DNA from: Comamonas kerstersii
Lineage (GTDB): Bacteria > Pseudomonadota > Gammaproteobacteria > Burkholderiales > Burkholderiaceae_C
NCBI RefSeq assembly: GCF_008801935.1
Contig: NZ_VZOT01000003.1
Coordinates: 1-64,000 of the forward strand
DNA length: 64,000 bases
Reading direction: 5' to 3'
The notes beneath the pieces were generated by a model that worked only from the letters and a program-made list of their open reading frames with translations, was not told the DNA's origin and did no database searches. This document shows, piece by piece, positions 1 through 8,811 of the stretch; the first letter of the stretch is position 1, and each line of letters begins with the position of its first letter. The position numbers and the translations under genes are program-made.

Positions 1-52
1 GGCCCGTGGCCGTTTGCTGAAAAACAGCCAATCCAAGCCTGGTGTGGGTGCA

Positions 53-87
53 TAAAAAGCAAGATGCCCGCGAAACGCGGGCATCTT
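53..87 (-). terminator. Rho-independent terminator of the capsule operon
   Basis: A perfect 12-bp stem with an AAA loop (61-87) is followed, reading the minus strand, by a GCTTTTTAT tract. It lies about 40 bases past the stop of the FkbM-like coiled-coil gene and marks the probable 3' end of the kpsMTED operon. Confidence 0.85.
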
Positions 88-129
88 GAGTGCCAGGGGC
101 AAGGGAACATCACACTCGTTCAAGCACTA

Positions 130-1887
130 TCACGCTTGAAATCGAGTTATGCAGAGGTTCCCTAACTCGTTCTTGACTTTTGTTTCCGAGGCATTGACTA
201 CCCTTTGCAAGCCCTCTTTGGTTTCAGACAGATTGCTTTGCAGCAATTTCGAGAAGACTTCTGTCTGAGCCTTGACACCGGCATCGATCTGGCCCGCCAG
301 GACTTTGCCAATCCGTTCTCCAAGAGAGCTTTCCAGCTGCTGCTGAAATTCTTTGAACTGTTTCTCCTGAACTTCATTTTTTTGAAGTGCTGTCGAAACG
401 ACCTTCAGTTGCTCGATCTGCACCTGGCGCTCCTGCGCCAGCTTGGCTTGCTCGTCACGTGCCTTGGTGAGCTGCTCCAGTTGTTGCGCTCGCTCCTGTG
501 ACTGCTTTTCTGCTGCAGTCTTGGTCTGGGTCAGTTGCTCGATCTGAGCATGGCGCTCCTGCGCCAGTTGGGCTTGCTCATCGCGTGCCTTGCCAAGCTG
601 CTCCAGCTGCTGGGCTCGCTCCTGAGATTGCGCCTCCACAATCAGCTTGGCTTGGGTCAGTTGCTCCAGTTGTTGCACTAGCTCCTGTGACTGCTTTTCG
701 GCAGCAGCAAGTGCTGTCGAAACGACCTTCAGTTGCTCGATCTGCACCTGGCGCTCCTGCGCCAGCTTGGCTTGCTCATCACGTGCTTTGGTGAGCTGCT
801 CCAGTTGTTGCACTCGCTCCTGTGACTGCTTTTCTGCTGCGGTCTTGGCCTGGGTCAGTTGCTCGATCTGAGCATGGCGCTCCTGCGCCAGTTGGGCTTG
901 CTCATCGCGTGCCTTGCCAAGCTGCTCCAACTGCTGGGCTCGCTCCTGAGATTGCGCCTCCACAATCAGCTTGGCCTGAGCCAGTTGCTGCGTCTGGCTC
1001 AGGCGCTCCTGTGCCAGCCTGCTCTGCTTCTCAAGCGCCTGGCCCAGTTGCTCCAGTTGCTCAGCTAGCTCCTGCGAGCGCTTTTCGGCAGCAGCTTTAG
1101 TCTGGGTCAGTTGCCCGGCCTGAGCCTGAAGCTCCTGCAACAACTTCGCCTGTTCTTCGCCATTGAGACGCAGCTTTTGGCACTCGCTTTGATGTACATG
1201 CAAGGCCGCCCGTGCATCTCGCACAAACAAGGCATACCCAATGCCCGGATGGCGAGTGGCTTCGACTGCAGTCTGCACCATGCCTTTTTGTTGAAGAAAC
1301 TCTGCCACCTCTTCAAGACTTGTGCCGTCTGGCATTGCGTGCATTTCGCCCAGCAAGACTCTTGCAATGACTACATCCACCAGATCCAGCTTGCTGGAGG
1401 CTCGCAACAGAGCCCCTGCAGGCAGGCAGTCAATGACCAGCCAATGTCCTTTACCCATTGGCTGCTCGGCGTCTTCGCTCAGGTCGCTAAACAAGGCGTC
1501 CAAGGTAATGGCACTCAGCTCTTTGACCTCTTCCGTTTGCAGATTGGGCCAAAGACTCAAAAGCGATCGAGGCTCCAGCAGACCACTTTCCTGCTGACTG
1601 TTGGTCACGAAAAAGGAAGCCGTGCCCTGTTGAGCCGCAACCACGGTATTGCGTATTTCACAATGTTGAGCACGTTCACCCAACAAGTCCAAGGTGCGCT
1701 GCAAGATCGAATATTGCAGAGGCTCCGCCTCGATCAACGTCACCTTGGACTTGCTGGCTTGATGCACCAGCCATTGCGCCCAAATGCCCTTGCCGTTACC
1801 TGCCCCCACCAGGGCGATATTTCTGGGGGGCATCAGTACGTTCAAATGCTCCAGCCAGGGGATGATGGTATTCATTGGGCTACTCAT
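130..1887 (-). CDS. FkbM-like methyltransferase fused to a repeat-built coiled coil, capsule operon
   Basis: 585 aa. Residues about 20-225 look like a Rossmann methyltransferase of the FkbM type: a glycine-rich loop (VGAGNGKGI), an acidic strand end (TLIEAEP) and a later VIDCLPAG where FkbM proteins usually have IDxEG, so that site is altered. Residues about 240-500 are almost pure coiled coil (E/Q/L/A-rich, LEQL and AQER heptads) built partly from a 108-residue unit present twice in near-identical DNA. It is the last gene of the kpsM-T-E-D operon, 55 bases after the previous stop. The methyltransferase-plus-long-coiled-coil design recalls WbdD, which caps and measures O-antigen chains. A chain-terminating or ruler role in capsule synthesis is inference. 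Activity is doubtful because of the altered motif. Confidence 0.7.
   Translation of the reverse strand: MSSPMNTIIPWLEHLNVLMPPRNIALVGAGNGKGIWAQWLVHQASKSKVTLIEAEPLQYSILQRTLDLLGERAQHCEIRNTVVAAQQGTASFFVTNSQQESGLLEPRSLLSLWPNLQTEEVKELSAITLDALFSDLSEDAEQPMGKGHWLVIDCLPAGALLRASSKLDLVDVVIARVLLGEMHAMPDGTSLEEVAEFLQQKGMVQTAVEATRHPGIGYALFVRDARAALHVHQSECQKLRLNGEEQAKLLQELQAQAGQLTQTKAAAEKRSQELAEQLEQLGQALEKQSRLAQERLSQTQQLAQAKLIVEAQSQERAQQLEQLGKARDEQAQLAQERHAQIEQLTQAKTAAEKQSQERVQQLEQLTKARDEQAKLAQERQVQIEQLKVVSTALAAAEKQSQELVQQLEQLTQAKLIVEAQSQERAQQLEQLGKARDEQAQLAQERHAQIEQLTQTKTAAEKQSQERAQQLEQLTKARDEQAKLAQERQVQIEQLKVVSTALQKNEVQEKQFKEFQQQLESSLGERIGKVLAGQIDAGVKAQTEVFSKLLQSNLSETKEGLQRVVNASETKVKNELGNLCITRFQA
385..984 (-). 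repeat. 324-bp in-frame tandem repeat inside the coiled-coil coding region
   Basis: The stretches about 385-660 and 709-984 match almost base for base with an offset of 324 (108 codons). The anchor AGTGCTGTCGAAACGACC occurs in both. The period is a whole number of codons, so gain or loss of a unit lengthens or shortens the coiled coil without a frameshift. Confidence 0.9.
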
Positions 1888-1942
1888 AAAAATTCTGCCG
1901 TTTCAGCCAAACTCAGTGGCTGCGATTTGTGCATGCAAAGCT

Positions 1943-4162
1943 TCAGTGCGACTGGCGATCTTTTTTGTATGCCTTCACCTCCGCATACAAGCTCCAAGGC
2001 AGGGAAATCCGGCCACCCAATGTTTTGGTATTGGTCAACAGACGCGCTCCCAAGCGGTAGGAAAGGTGCTGCTTGATCAACTCCGCCTCATGCGCATCCT
2101 GATATTGGGCAATGGGTGGCAGTTGCTGGTCCTTGCCCGCTGCTTGATCCTGCCTGAAACGCTTGGTCTCGGCACTCAAGGCAAATGGCATGTTCAACCA
2201 ACCGCCAATACTGCGCGATTGCCTGATCATGGTCGCACCCAGCCGGTAAGCAAGTTGTTGCTTCACCCTGTCTGCAGCACCGTAATAGACCTTGGACTGA
2301 GCAGCAATGCCCTTGGCTTTGAGCTGATGGTTTTCAAGGTAATAACGCTCCAGCTCTTCTTGAACTTTGTGCAGTTGGCCTAAAAGTAGCTCGTTTTCTT
2401 CTTGCAGCTCGGCAGAAGCAGACTTGGCCACGGCCTGCTGCAACTCTTTTTTGAGCTGTGCTTCTGTTTGCTGCAGCTTGGCGGCCTTTTCTTGAGCAGC
2501 CTTCAGGTCTGCCTGCAGCTTCTGGGCAGCAGCTTCTGTTTGCTGCAGCTTGGCAGCCTTTTCTTGAGCAGCCTTCAGGTCTGCCTGCAGCTTCTGGGCA
2601 GCAGCTTCAGCTTGCTGCAGCTTGGCGGCCTTTTCTTGAGCAGCCTTCAGGTCTGCCTGCAGCTTCTGGGCAGCAGCTTCAGCTTGCTGCAGCTTGGAGG
2701 CCTGCTCTTGGGCGGACTTTAAGACCGCTTGCAGCTTGGGAATCTCAGCCAGTTTTTTGGCTTGCTCCTGGGATTGCAGATAGCAGCTTTCCAGCTCTTC
2801 TTGCACTTTGTGCAACTGTTCTAGAAGCAGCGCATTTTCTTCTTCTGCGTTTTTAAGCTGTACTTGCACTGCTTGTTTGGCGGTAGCCTCTGAATCGGTC
2901 AGTGCCTGCTCCTGAGCGTGCTGTTGTTGCAGCGTTTGCAGTTGCTGCTGTAGGTCTGCCACACGCTGAGTGTTACGGCTGTGTTGCAGCTGTGCAGCTG
3001 CAAAACTGACCCATGCCTGCTGCAATGCAGCAGCATCTGCCGCAGGTGCTGACATGGCGACGTTGGTCAATGGCAGGTTGGCGGCGGCTTGCATCTCTTC
3101 ATACAGCTGCAATGCGTCAGCCTGCGTGTGTACCAGCTGTTCAATCAGCCAGTTGGCCAAGCCATCTGTGCTGGGTTGGGTGGTGGCAGATGGCTGGGTT
3201 TGTAGTTCTGTGCTGGCCAGTTGGCTGATGGGCTGTTCTGCTGTGTCAACAGGCTCTTCTGATGCGGTGCTCTGGCCTGCCGCTAACTCCAGTGGCGCGG
3301 CTACGCGCTGGTTAATTTGCTGCACATAGCTTTGGGCAGACTGCGCCACTTGCTTGGCATGTACCAAGAAGCTGCGCTCTGGGTTGCGCAGGTGGAATTG
3401 CAGCAGAGCCTCGTTATAGGCAACCCAGCTTTGCACTTTGGCGTTAATGCTTTCAGGCGATACATCTGTGCCACTTTGCAGGCATTGCTGGTAGATGTTG
3501 TGAAGATCGTCATACACCAGCATGAACACGGTGTGCTCACTTTGCTGTTGCCAGAAGTCCAGCAGGTGTACGGCTTGCGGGTCTAGCCAGGCCCACAGGG
3601 GCTGCTCCATATTGCCCAGCACCAGGTCCAGCACCAGGCTTTGCCACATGGGGGATGCTTCCACGCTTTCAATGTTTGTGGGCACTTGCCCTTCATGCCA
3701 TTGCAGGCCGTGGGCTTTGAGCAATGTTTCAGTCAGTGCCTGGGCAGAAAGCTGTTCACGGCGCGAGGGCAAGGCTTCCTGCACGCCAGCGGCTTTCAGC
3801 AGTTCAAACACTTGCTGCGCCTGTGCGCTGGGGTGGGCCACCACCAGTATGTGGTTGGCTGCGGCTTTTTTTACGGTTTTTTTAGTTTTGCTCATTGTCA
3901 TTCTGGGCTGCTGCGCTACGGGGGTAGATGCCGTAGCGGGGGCTGCTGCCTGCTGCGCAGGCATGGGCTGCAAGCCGGTATGGGTGCGCGGTTGCGTTAT
4001 GCCTGCCTGAGCATGTGCTTGGGCAGACTGTGGTTGCATTTTTTTGCTGCGTTTTCTGCGCTGGTCTTTGTGCGGGCCAGTTGGCGCAGCGCCCTGCTTG
4101 GCTTGCGCTTGGGTTTTGTTCTTTTTTTGGCCCACTGACAGGGGGTGTTGGGTTCGCTCCAT
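1943..4162 (-). CDS. Capsule-cluster protein: sulfotransferase-like N-region, coiled coil, duplicated C-terminal motif
   Basis: 739 aa from the chosen ATG, preceded by AGAGAC. An upstream in-frame ATG at 4225 is possible but less likely. After a basic, low-complexity stretch of about 100 residues comes a globular region (about 105-290) with the feel of a sulfotransferase-like fold: a strand ILVVAHP, then WLDPQAVHLLDFW, but no canonical P-loop. A long coiled coil follows, including a 24-residue unit repeated about three and a half times. The C-terminus carries two copies of a motif of about 45 residues centred on KQxLxYRLGA, then a GG, a P and an E-x-K/R-aromatic, seen in capsule and glycan-cluster proteins. 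It sits behind kpsD and a hairpin. I cannot name a reaction; a role in capsule assembly is inferred from position. Confidence 0.65.
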   Translation of the reverse strand: MERTQHPLSVGQKKNKTQAQAKQGAAPTGPHKDQRRKRSKKMQPQSAQAHAQAGITQPRTHTGLQPMPAQQAAAPATASTPVAQQPRMTMSKTKKTVKKAAANHILVVAHPSAQAQQVFELLKAAGVQEALPSRREQLSAQALTETLLKAHGLQWHEGQVPTNIESVEASPMWQSLVLDLVLGNMEQPLWAWLDPQAVHLLDFWQQQSEHTVFMLVYDDLHNIYQQCLQSGTDVSPESINAKVQSWVAYNEALLQFHLRNPERSFLVHAKQVAQSAQSYVQQINQRVAAPLELAAGQSTASEEPVDTAEQPISQLASTELQTQPSATTQPSTDGLANWLIEQLVHTQADALQLYEEMQAAANLPLTNVAMSAPAADAAALQQAWVSFAAAQLQHSRNTQRVADLQQQLQTLQQQHAQEQALTDSEATAKQAVQVQLKNAEEENALLLEQLHKVQEELESCYLQSQEQAKKLAEIPKLQAVLKSAQEQASKLQQAEAAAQKLQADLKAAQEKAAKLQQAEAAAQKLQADLKAAQEKAAKLQQTEAAAQKLQADLKAAQEKAAKLQQTEAQLKKELQQAVAKSASAELQEENELLLGQLHKVQEELERYYLENHQLKAKGIAAQSKVYYGAADRVKQQLAYRLGATMIRQSRSIGGWLNMPFALSAETKRFRQDQAAGKDQQLPPIAQYQDAHEAELIKQHLSYRLGARLLTNTKTLGGRISLPWSLYAEVKAYKKDRQSH
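2460..2700 (-). repeat. 72-bp tandem repeats (24 aa) in the coiled coil
   Basis: GCCTGCAGCTTCTGGGCAGC recurs at 2511, 2583 and 2655, an exact 72-base period, giving about 3.4 near-identical copies of a 24-residue K/Q/A/L heptad unit in the 739-aa capsule protein. Confidence 0.9.
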
Positions 4163-4238
4163 TTTTGTCTCTGTAATAGGGTTGGGCGGGAGAAATGCTT
4201 GAAAGAGAAAAACCGTGGCACTCAAAGCCGGGCAAACG

Positions 4239-4272
4239 AAAGCCTTGCTTTTAGTACTGAAGGCAAGGCTTT
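4239..4272 (-). terminator. Hairpin in the gap between kpsD and the next gene (partial terminator?)
   Basis: A 10-bp perfect stem (AAAGCCTTGC/GCAAGGCTTT) with a 14-base loop lies just after the kpsD stop. On the minus strand the following tract is only CTTTCGTTTG, so it is probably a leaky terminator or mRNA stabiliser that sets lower expression of the two downstream coiled-coil genes. Confidence 0.5.
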
Positions 4273-4278
4273 ACATAT

Positions 4279-6198
4279 TTACCAACTGCCAAAGACCACC
4301 TTGGCGCTGACGGCGATCTGGTAGAGGATTTGCGTCATGTCTTTCCAGAACTGGCGCTTTTTCTCATCCACCTTCGGTAGCACCAGAATCTGGTCACCCG
4401 GCTGAATATTGGTATTGGCAAACAGGCGCTTGGGGTTGACCTGTTCAAAAGAGCCATCACGGCGGGCCACCACTACGCGGGCGTTGTCTGCCATCTGGGT
4501 AAAACCACCGGCGCGGTCGATATAGCCTTCCAGGCTCAGGTTGTTTTCATAGGCCACGGCGTTGGGGAAGAGCACTTCACCGCTGACCAGCACAATGTCG
4601 TCCTTGCGGGGAATGCGGATGACGTCTCCGTTTTCCAGCAAGATGCTGTTCAGCTGGCTGGCCTTGGCAATTTGCACCTGGCCAATGGGCTCAATTTTTT
4701 TGGCGCGCTCTACCCATTGCAGGGCCAGGTCTGCCTCTTCGGTGCGCAGGCGGGCTTCTTCGCTGCTGCCGCTGCGGGCGGTGAGCAGGCTCATTTCCAG
4801 GTTGTGCAGGCTGGTTTGCAGCATTTCGCGCTGGCGCTGCTTCACGCTTTCGCGGAAAAGCTGCACGCTTTGCATGTCTGAGTGCTGGCGCGGCTGTATG
4901 CGCTGCAGCAGTTCACCCATGGGGGTGCCATAGGGCAACACGTATTCCTGGGCGCTGTCGTGCTCGCCTTCCACGCGCACGGTGATGGTGCCGGGCTTTT
5001 TGTCAGCGGTAAATTCCAGCTCGTCACCATCACTCAAGGCGATGGCTTCAGCGTCTGTCAGCGGGTAGTACTCCACATTGCGCAGGCTGCCGGTGTTGCG
5101 CACCACGCGCACGTGGGTGGCCAGTGGCAGGGGCTTGGCCAGCTTCATGAGCTGCGCCACGGTTTGCTGCTCGCCCTTGAATTCAAAGCGCTTGGCGTTG
5201 ACCACCAGGCCTTTCACGCTGATGCGCTTGCCGTTGGCGGGTACAAAAATCACATCACCATCTGCCAACTGCACCATGGGAATGGTGCCTTGCAGCAAAA
5301 AGTCATACAGGTTGAGCGTAGCTTTGACATGCTCACCGCGCTTGACCTGCACCTGCAGGTAGCTGCCGCGCTCAGGGTCAACACCACCGGCAATGTCCAG
5401 GTAGTGGAGCACGCTGTCCATACTGGTGCCGTTGTACAGGCCGGGGCGGTTGACATTGCCGCCTACAAATACACGCACAGGCTGGGCGGCGGCCAGCGTG
5501 GCGTAGCTGCTCACGTTATTGCGGAATGCCTTGCGCACGGCGGTCTGCACCACGGTTTGCAGTTCATGGTTGCGCACGCTCAGCACCGGCACGGGGCCTA
5601 CGTGGGGCAAAAAGATGTTGCCACGCGGGTCTACGGTAAGTGTTTGCTCAAAATTGAACGCCCCCCACAGGCGGACCTGAATCTGGTCCCCAATGGCGAT
5701 GGCGTAGTCTGGGTTGAACTGCATGGCCCCGGGCGCGCTGAAGGCGCCGGTAAACAGCTGGGCACCAAATACATCACTGGCCTGGTTGCGCAGGTGGTCT
5801 TCCGTCAGCAAGGCGCTGGGGGGCATGGGTTTGCTGGCAGGAGTGGTGTTAGCCATTGCTGGGTAGCCCAACATGGCTGCGGCTTGTGGGTCTGCAGGGG
5901 TGCTTGGCTGCTGCCTGCTGGCAGAGGCTGAAGCAGCGTGGGCCGTATTGCTGCCGCCCATCAGCGCTTCATAAGCCAATTGCGCATGGGCGGTTTGCAA
6001 ACCAAGGGCAAGGCCAACAGCGGCCAGCCAGTGCCAACGCTGCGTGCAGCGCTTGACTGCTTGCATAAAAGGAGTGCTTTGCACTGGTGCAATGCCGCTT
6101 TGCGGGTGAAATGTATGTGAATGCAAGATTTTATCAGCGCTAGCAGCTACAAAAAAAGTAGTTTTATTGGTCAGCTTGTTCATGGTGCGAGTGGTCAT
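4279..6198 (-). CDS. kpsD: Capsule polysaccharide export outer-membrane protein, KpsD/Wza type
   Basis: 639 aa from the ATG at 6198, which has GAGG 8 bases upstream. A long basic leader and a hydrophobic segment (WHWLAAVGLALGLQTAHA) form the signal peptide; a start nearer this segment is possible. The mature protein begins the polysaccharide-export domain at DYAIAIGDQIQVRLWG, followed by several SLBB-like beta domains (VRVFVGGNVNRPG, ISVKGLVVNAKRFEF, ITVRVEGEHDSA, DIVLVSGEVLFP). These proteins carry ABC-exported capsule chains across the periplasm and outer membrane. The length resembles KpsD (about 560) more than CtrA/BexD (about 390). Its start follows the kpsE stop by 10 bases, and the neighbours kpsE, kpsT and kpsM complete the trans-envelope exporter. 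Confidence 0.9.
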   Translation of the reverse strand: MTTRTMNKLTNKTTFFVAASADKILHSHTFHPQSGIAPVQSTPFMQAVKRCTQRWHWLAAVGLALGLQTAHAQLAYEALMGGSNTAHAASASASRQQPSTPADPQAAAMLGYPAMANTTPASKPMPPSALLTEDHLRNQASDVFGAQLFTGAFSAPGAMQFNPDYAIAIGDQIQVRLWGAFNFEQTLTVDPRGNIFLPHVGPVPVLSVRNHELQTVVQTAVRKAFRNNVSSYATLAAAQPVRVFVGGNVNRPGLYNGTSMDSVLHYLDIAGGVDPERGSYLQVQVKRGEHVKATLNLYDFLLQGTIPMVQLADGDVIFVPANGKRISVKGLVVNAKRFEFKGEQQTVAQLMKLAKPLPLATHVRVVRNTGSLRNVEYYPLTDAEAIALSDGDELEFTADKKPGTITVRVEGEHDSAQEYVLPYGTPMGELLQRIQPRQHSDMQSVQLFRESVKQRQREMLQTSLHNLEMSLLTARSGSSEEARLRTEEADLALQWVERAKKIEPIGQVQIAKASQLNSILLENGDVIRIPRKDDIVLVSGEVLFPNAVAYENNLSLEGYIDRAGGFTQMADNARVVVARRDGSFEQVNPKRLFANTNIQPGDQILVLPKVDEKKRQFWKDMTQILYQIAVSAKVVFGSW

Positions 6199-6208
6199 AC
6201 GCTGCGCC

Positions 6209-7333
6209 TCAGTCTTTGTGGTCACGAACAATGGCCAGCAGCAAGCTGATCACGCCCGCAACCAGCAAGATCACTACCACCCAGACGGTGGTGGTGTACA
6301 GGCGGCGTGGCTCTGTGGCCTCCTGAGGCAGATTGGGCTGCTGCAGTACCGAGACTTTTTTCAGGGTGCGGGTGGCTTCCAGTCTGCCCTGCTCCAGCGC
6401 AGTGATGGCGGTTTTGTACATATCCAGCGCAAACTGGGCCTGCAGTTCCAGCTGGGCGTAGGCTTCTGCCGTGCGGTTCAAGGTTTTGCCACCGGGGGCG
6501 GCCAGCTTGGTCTGTTCTTGCTCAATCTGTTTTTCCAGTGCTTTGATGCGCTGGTTCAGCAAGACGATGTTGGGGTGGTCTTCCACCAGATAAGCCTGCA
6601 GGGCACTGCGCTGGGCTTGCAGGTCTGCCAACTGGCCTTGCAGGTTGCCGATGATGGAGGCCACCACCTGGGCAGCGGCTTCAGGCGATATCAGGCGCTT
6701 GCTTTCCTGAAAGCGCAGCAGCTCCTGCCGGGTGCTTTGCACTTTGTCATGCAGCAGCTGCACTTGCTGCGAGAGAAAGTCCACCTGGTCCTGCGCAATG
6801 GCATGGGCCAGCTGGTTCATAAAGCGCTCACCCTCTTTAAGCAGGGCCTGGTTGATGCGCTGGGCAATCTCAGGCTCATAGGCCTGGGCTTTGAGCACAA
6901 GCACGCCTGCAAACTCATCAAACTCCACGGCTACGCGGCGCAGGTAGTAGTTGTAAAAGCTTTCACGGCTGGCTTCTGCACCCCACAGGCGTGAGAACCA
7001 GTCGCCCTGCCCGGCAAAGTGCTGGCGTAGGTGCAGTTGCTCGTCGAGCTTTTCAGCCATGTCGGGTGAGCGCAGGTGCTCACGCAGCAGCAGCTGGTCG
7101 GTGCGGTTGCCGCCAGAGGCGCCAGAGATCAGGCTGCCCAGGTCGATCTGGCTGCCACTGTGCAAATTGGTGCTTTGAATGATGAGGCGCGATTCAGACA
7201 CATAGCGGTCTGAGGCAATGCCTAGCCAGTAAATGGCACTGCATGCGCAGGCAATGGCCGTGACTGCACGCAGCGGTTTTTTGCGTAGCCACTGCAGGCT
7301 GCGCGTGGTGAGAGAGGCAATGGCAATGGTCAT
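6209..7333 (-). CDS. kpsE: Capsule export inner-membrane protein, KpsE/CtrB/BexC type
   Basis: 374 aa, the usual size of the family (polysaccharide co-polymerase type 3). One membrane helix sits near residues 20-42 (AVTAIACACSAIYWLGIAS), then a Wzz-like periplasmic region with YVSESRLIIQST and a long coiled-coil stretch about 180-320, and a second helix near the C-terminus (VWVVVILLVAGVISLLLA) before a short RDHKD tail. It bridges the KpsMT transporter to the KpsD outer-membrane channel. Its ATG overlaps the kpsT stop by four bases (ATGA), indicating translational coupling. Confidence 0.93.
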   Translation of the reverse strand: MTIAIASLTTRSLQWLRKKPLRAVTAIACACSAIYWLGIASDRYVSESRLIIQSTNLHSGSQIDLGSLISGASGGNRTDQLLLREHLRSPDMAEKLDEQLHLRQHFAGQGDWFSRLWGAEASRESFYNYYLRRVAVEFDEFAGVLVLKAQAYEPEIAQRINQALLKEGERFMNQLAHAIAQDQVDFLSQQVQLLHDKVQSTRQELLRFQESKRLISPEAAAQVVASIIGNLQGQLADLQAQRSALQAYLVEDHPNIVLLNQRIKALEKQIEQEQTKLAAPGGKTLNRTAEAYAQLELQAQFALDMYKTAITALEQGRLEATRTLKKVSVLQQPNLPQEATEPRRLYTTTVWVVVILLVAGVISLLLAIVRDHKD

Positions 7334-8004
7334 GATCGGGAAAGAGAGATGCTGTCGTGGTAGGCGCGGATGGCGTCGTCAATCTGGTCAAACCAGTGCG
7401 CTGTGCCATTATGCAGCCAGATGCCTGCCTGGCAAAAGTCTTTAAGCGTTTTTTCGCTGTGCGAGACCATGATCAGGCTGGCTTTGCCCACTTTGTCTTT
7501 AAATGCCTTGGCGGCTTTTTGCTGAAATTGCTTATCACCCGTGGCTGTCACTTCGTCTGAGATATACACATCAAAATCAAAAGCCAGTGACAGGCCAAAC
7601 TGCAGGCGTGACTTCATGCCTGAGGAATAAGTGCGCACGGGGCGGTCAAAGGCTTCACCAATTTCGGCAAAGGCCTGTACCTGCTCCACAATGCGAGGAA
7701 TCTCATCTTCCAGCCCATGAATGCGCGCCACAAACTTGGCGTTCTGGCGGCCGGTGAGGCTGTGCTGAATACCGCCACCAAAACCCATGGGCCAGGAGAC
7801 ATTGCAGTGGCGAATGACTTCGCCTTTGGTGGGATAGTCCACGCCACCAATAATGCGCAGCAAGGTGGATTTACCAGCCCCGTTACCACCGACCAGGCCC
7901 ACGCTACAGCCGGTGGGAATATTCAGGTTCACGCCGGTAAGCACCCAGGGGCCCATGCCATGGTCGGTGAAATAGCGCTTATGTACGTCAATCACTTCAA
8001 TCAT
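7330..8004 (-). CDS. kpsT: Capsule polysaccharide ABC transporter ATP-binding protein, KpsT
   Basis: 224 aa. Walker A is GGNGAGKST (residues about 39-47), the signature is YSSGMKSRLQFG, and Walker B ends in VYISDE. A switch histidine follows in VSHSEKTL. The family's usual length is about 220. It powers export of the lipid-linked capsule chain with KpsM. Its ATG and the kpsM stop share four bases, so kpsM-kpsT are coupled. The short C-terminus lacks a carbohydrate-binding module, as expected for capsule rather than O-antigen (Wzt) ATPases. Confidence 0.95.
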   Translation of the reverse strand: MIEVIDVHKRYFTDHGMGPWVLTGVNLNIPTGCSVGLVGGNGAGKSTLLRIIGGVDYPTKGEVIRHCNVSWPMGFGGGIQHSLTGRQNAKFVARIHGLEDEIPRIVEQVQAFAEIGEAFDRPVRTYSSGMKSRLQFGLSLAFDFDVYISDEVTATGDKQFQQKAAKAFKDKVGKASLIMVSHSEKTLKDFCQAGIWLHNGTAHWFDQIDDAIRAYHDSISLSRS

Positions 8005-8774
8005 TGCATCACCAAGCGCTGGGTATAGCGGCGAAACAGGGCCAAGCCCATGAAGTTCAACACCAGTGCACAGCCATAGGCATAGCCTACGTCTAGCCCG
8101 GTGACAGCATGGTAGTAAGGTGCAAAGCCAAGGCGCGCAGCCTCAATGGCGTGGGCGAGGGGGTTGTAAAGCAGCCAGTCCAGATAAGGCTGCTGCACCA
8201 TAGACAGAGGGAAGATGACGTCAGAGATCATCATCAGCGGCATCATGATGAAGCCAATAATGCGCTCCAGCTCTGGCACCAGCTTGATGAGTACGGCAAA
8301 GCACATGCCCAGGCCCAGGCCGCACAACCAGGCGAGCAAAAAGGCTTCCAGCACCAGCAATGGCGCAGCGGGCAAGGCCATCCAGCCAAAAATTCCGCCC
8401 ACAGCAAAAACCGCTGTACTGATGACGAGCATGGTGACGCCTTCAAGCACGGCGCGGACCAAGGCAACATCAGACGGGCGTACTTGGCGATAGGCAAACA
8501 ATGCAGAGTTGGCGTCTACGGCGTTCTGGACTTGAGACACCGTACGTTTGAACGTCATGAACACCAGCATGCCGATGGCAATCCACAGCGGCGTTTCTAT
8601 GCCACCGATATGCCGCACGCGGATGACGGTAAAGATCAAGACCAGCCAGAGGATATTGACCACTGGCTCCAACACGACCCAGCCCCACGCAAACCGGGAG
8701 CTGAACATTCTGACCAATGCCTCTCGTAGAAACAGTGCTTTCCAGACAGCCGCTGCTCTTTGAAGGTTATTCAT
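8001..8774 (-). CDS. kpsM: Capsule polysaccharide ABC transporter permease, KpsM
   Basis: 257 aa from ATG 8774, matching KpsM (258 aa). Longer reading to 8915 is open but would run through a hairpin and lacks homology-like sequence. It shows the ABC-2 permease pattern: an amphipathic N-terminus (ALFLREALVRMFSSRFAWGW), VLEPVVNILWLVLIFTVI as first helix, and about six helices in all, including FIMMPLMMISDVIFPLSM. It forms the inner-membrane channel with KpsT. The start is unusual: there is no Shine-Dalgarno sequence, and a strong hairpin ends 7 bases before the ATG. Confidence 0.92.
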   Translation of the reverse strand: MNNLQRAAAVWKALFLREALVRMFSSRFAWGWVVLEPVVNILWLVLIFTVIRVRHIGGIETPLWIAIGMLVFMTFKRTVSQVQNAVDANSALFAYRQVRPSDVALVRAVLEGVTMLVISTAVFAVGGIFGWMALPAAPLLVLEAFLLAWLCGLGLGMCFAVLIKLVPELERIIGFIMMPLMMISDVIFPLSMVQQPYLDWLLYNPLAHAIEAARLGFAPYYHAVTGLDVGYAYGCALVLNFMGLALFRRYTQRLVMQ

Positions 8775-8781
8775 GGAAAAC

Positions 8782-8811
8782 AAAAGTTCAGCCGTTTGGC
8801 TGAACTTTTTT
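8782..8811 (-). promoter_or_regulatory. Terminator-like hairpin immediately before the kpsM start codon
   Basis: AAAAGTTCAGCC (8782-8793), loop GTTT and GGCTGAACTTTT (8798-8809) give a perfect 12-bp stem. Reading toward kpsM it is followed by TTTTGTTTTCC and then the ATG. It can end transcripts coming from the cls side or act as an attenuator of the capsule operon. Reading the plus strand it is also followed by T residues. Confidence 0.75.

Noticed and set aside
2458..2856. Plus-strand open frame of repeated peptides (LEQPSGLPAASGQQ)
   Set aside because: It is the antisense of the 72-bp repeats in the capsule-cluster gene; repetition alone keeps the frame open.
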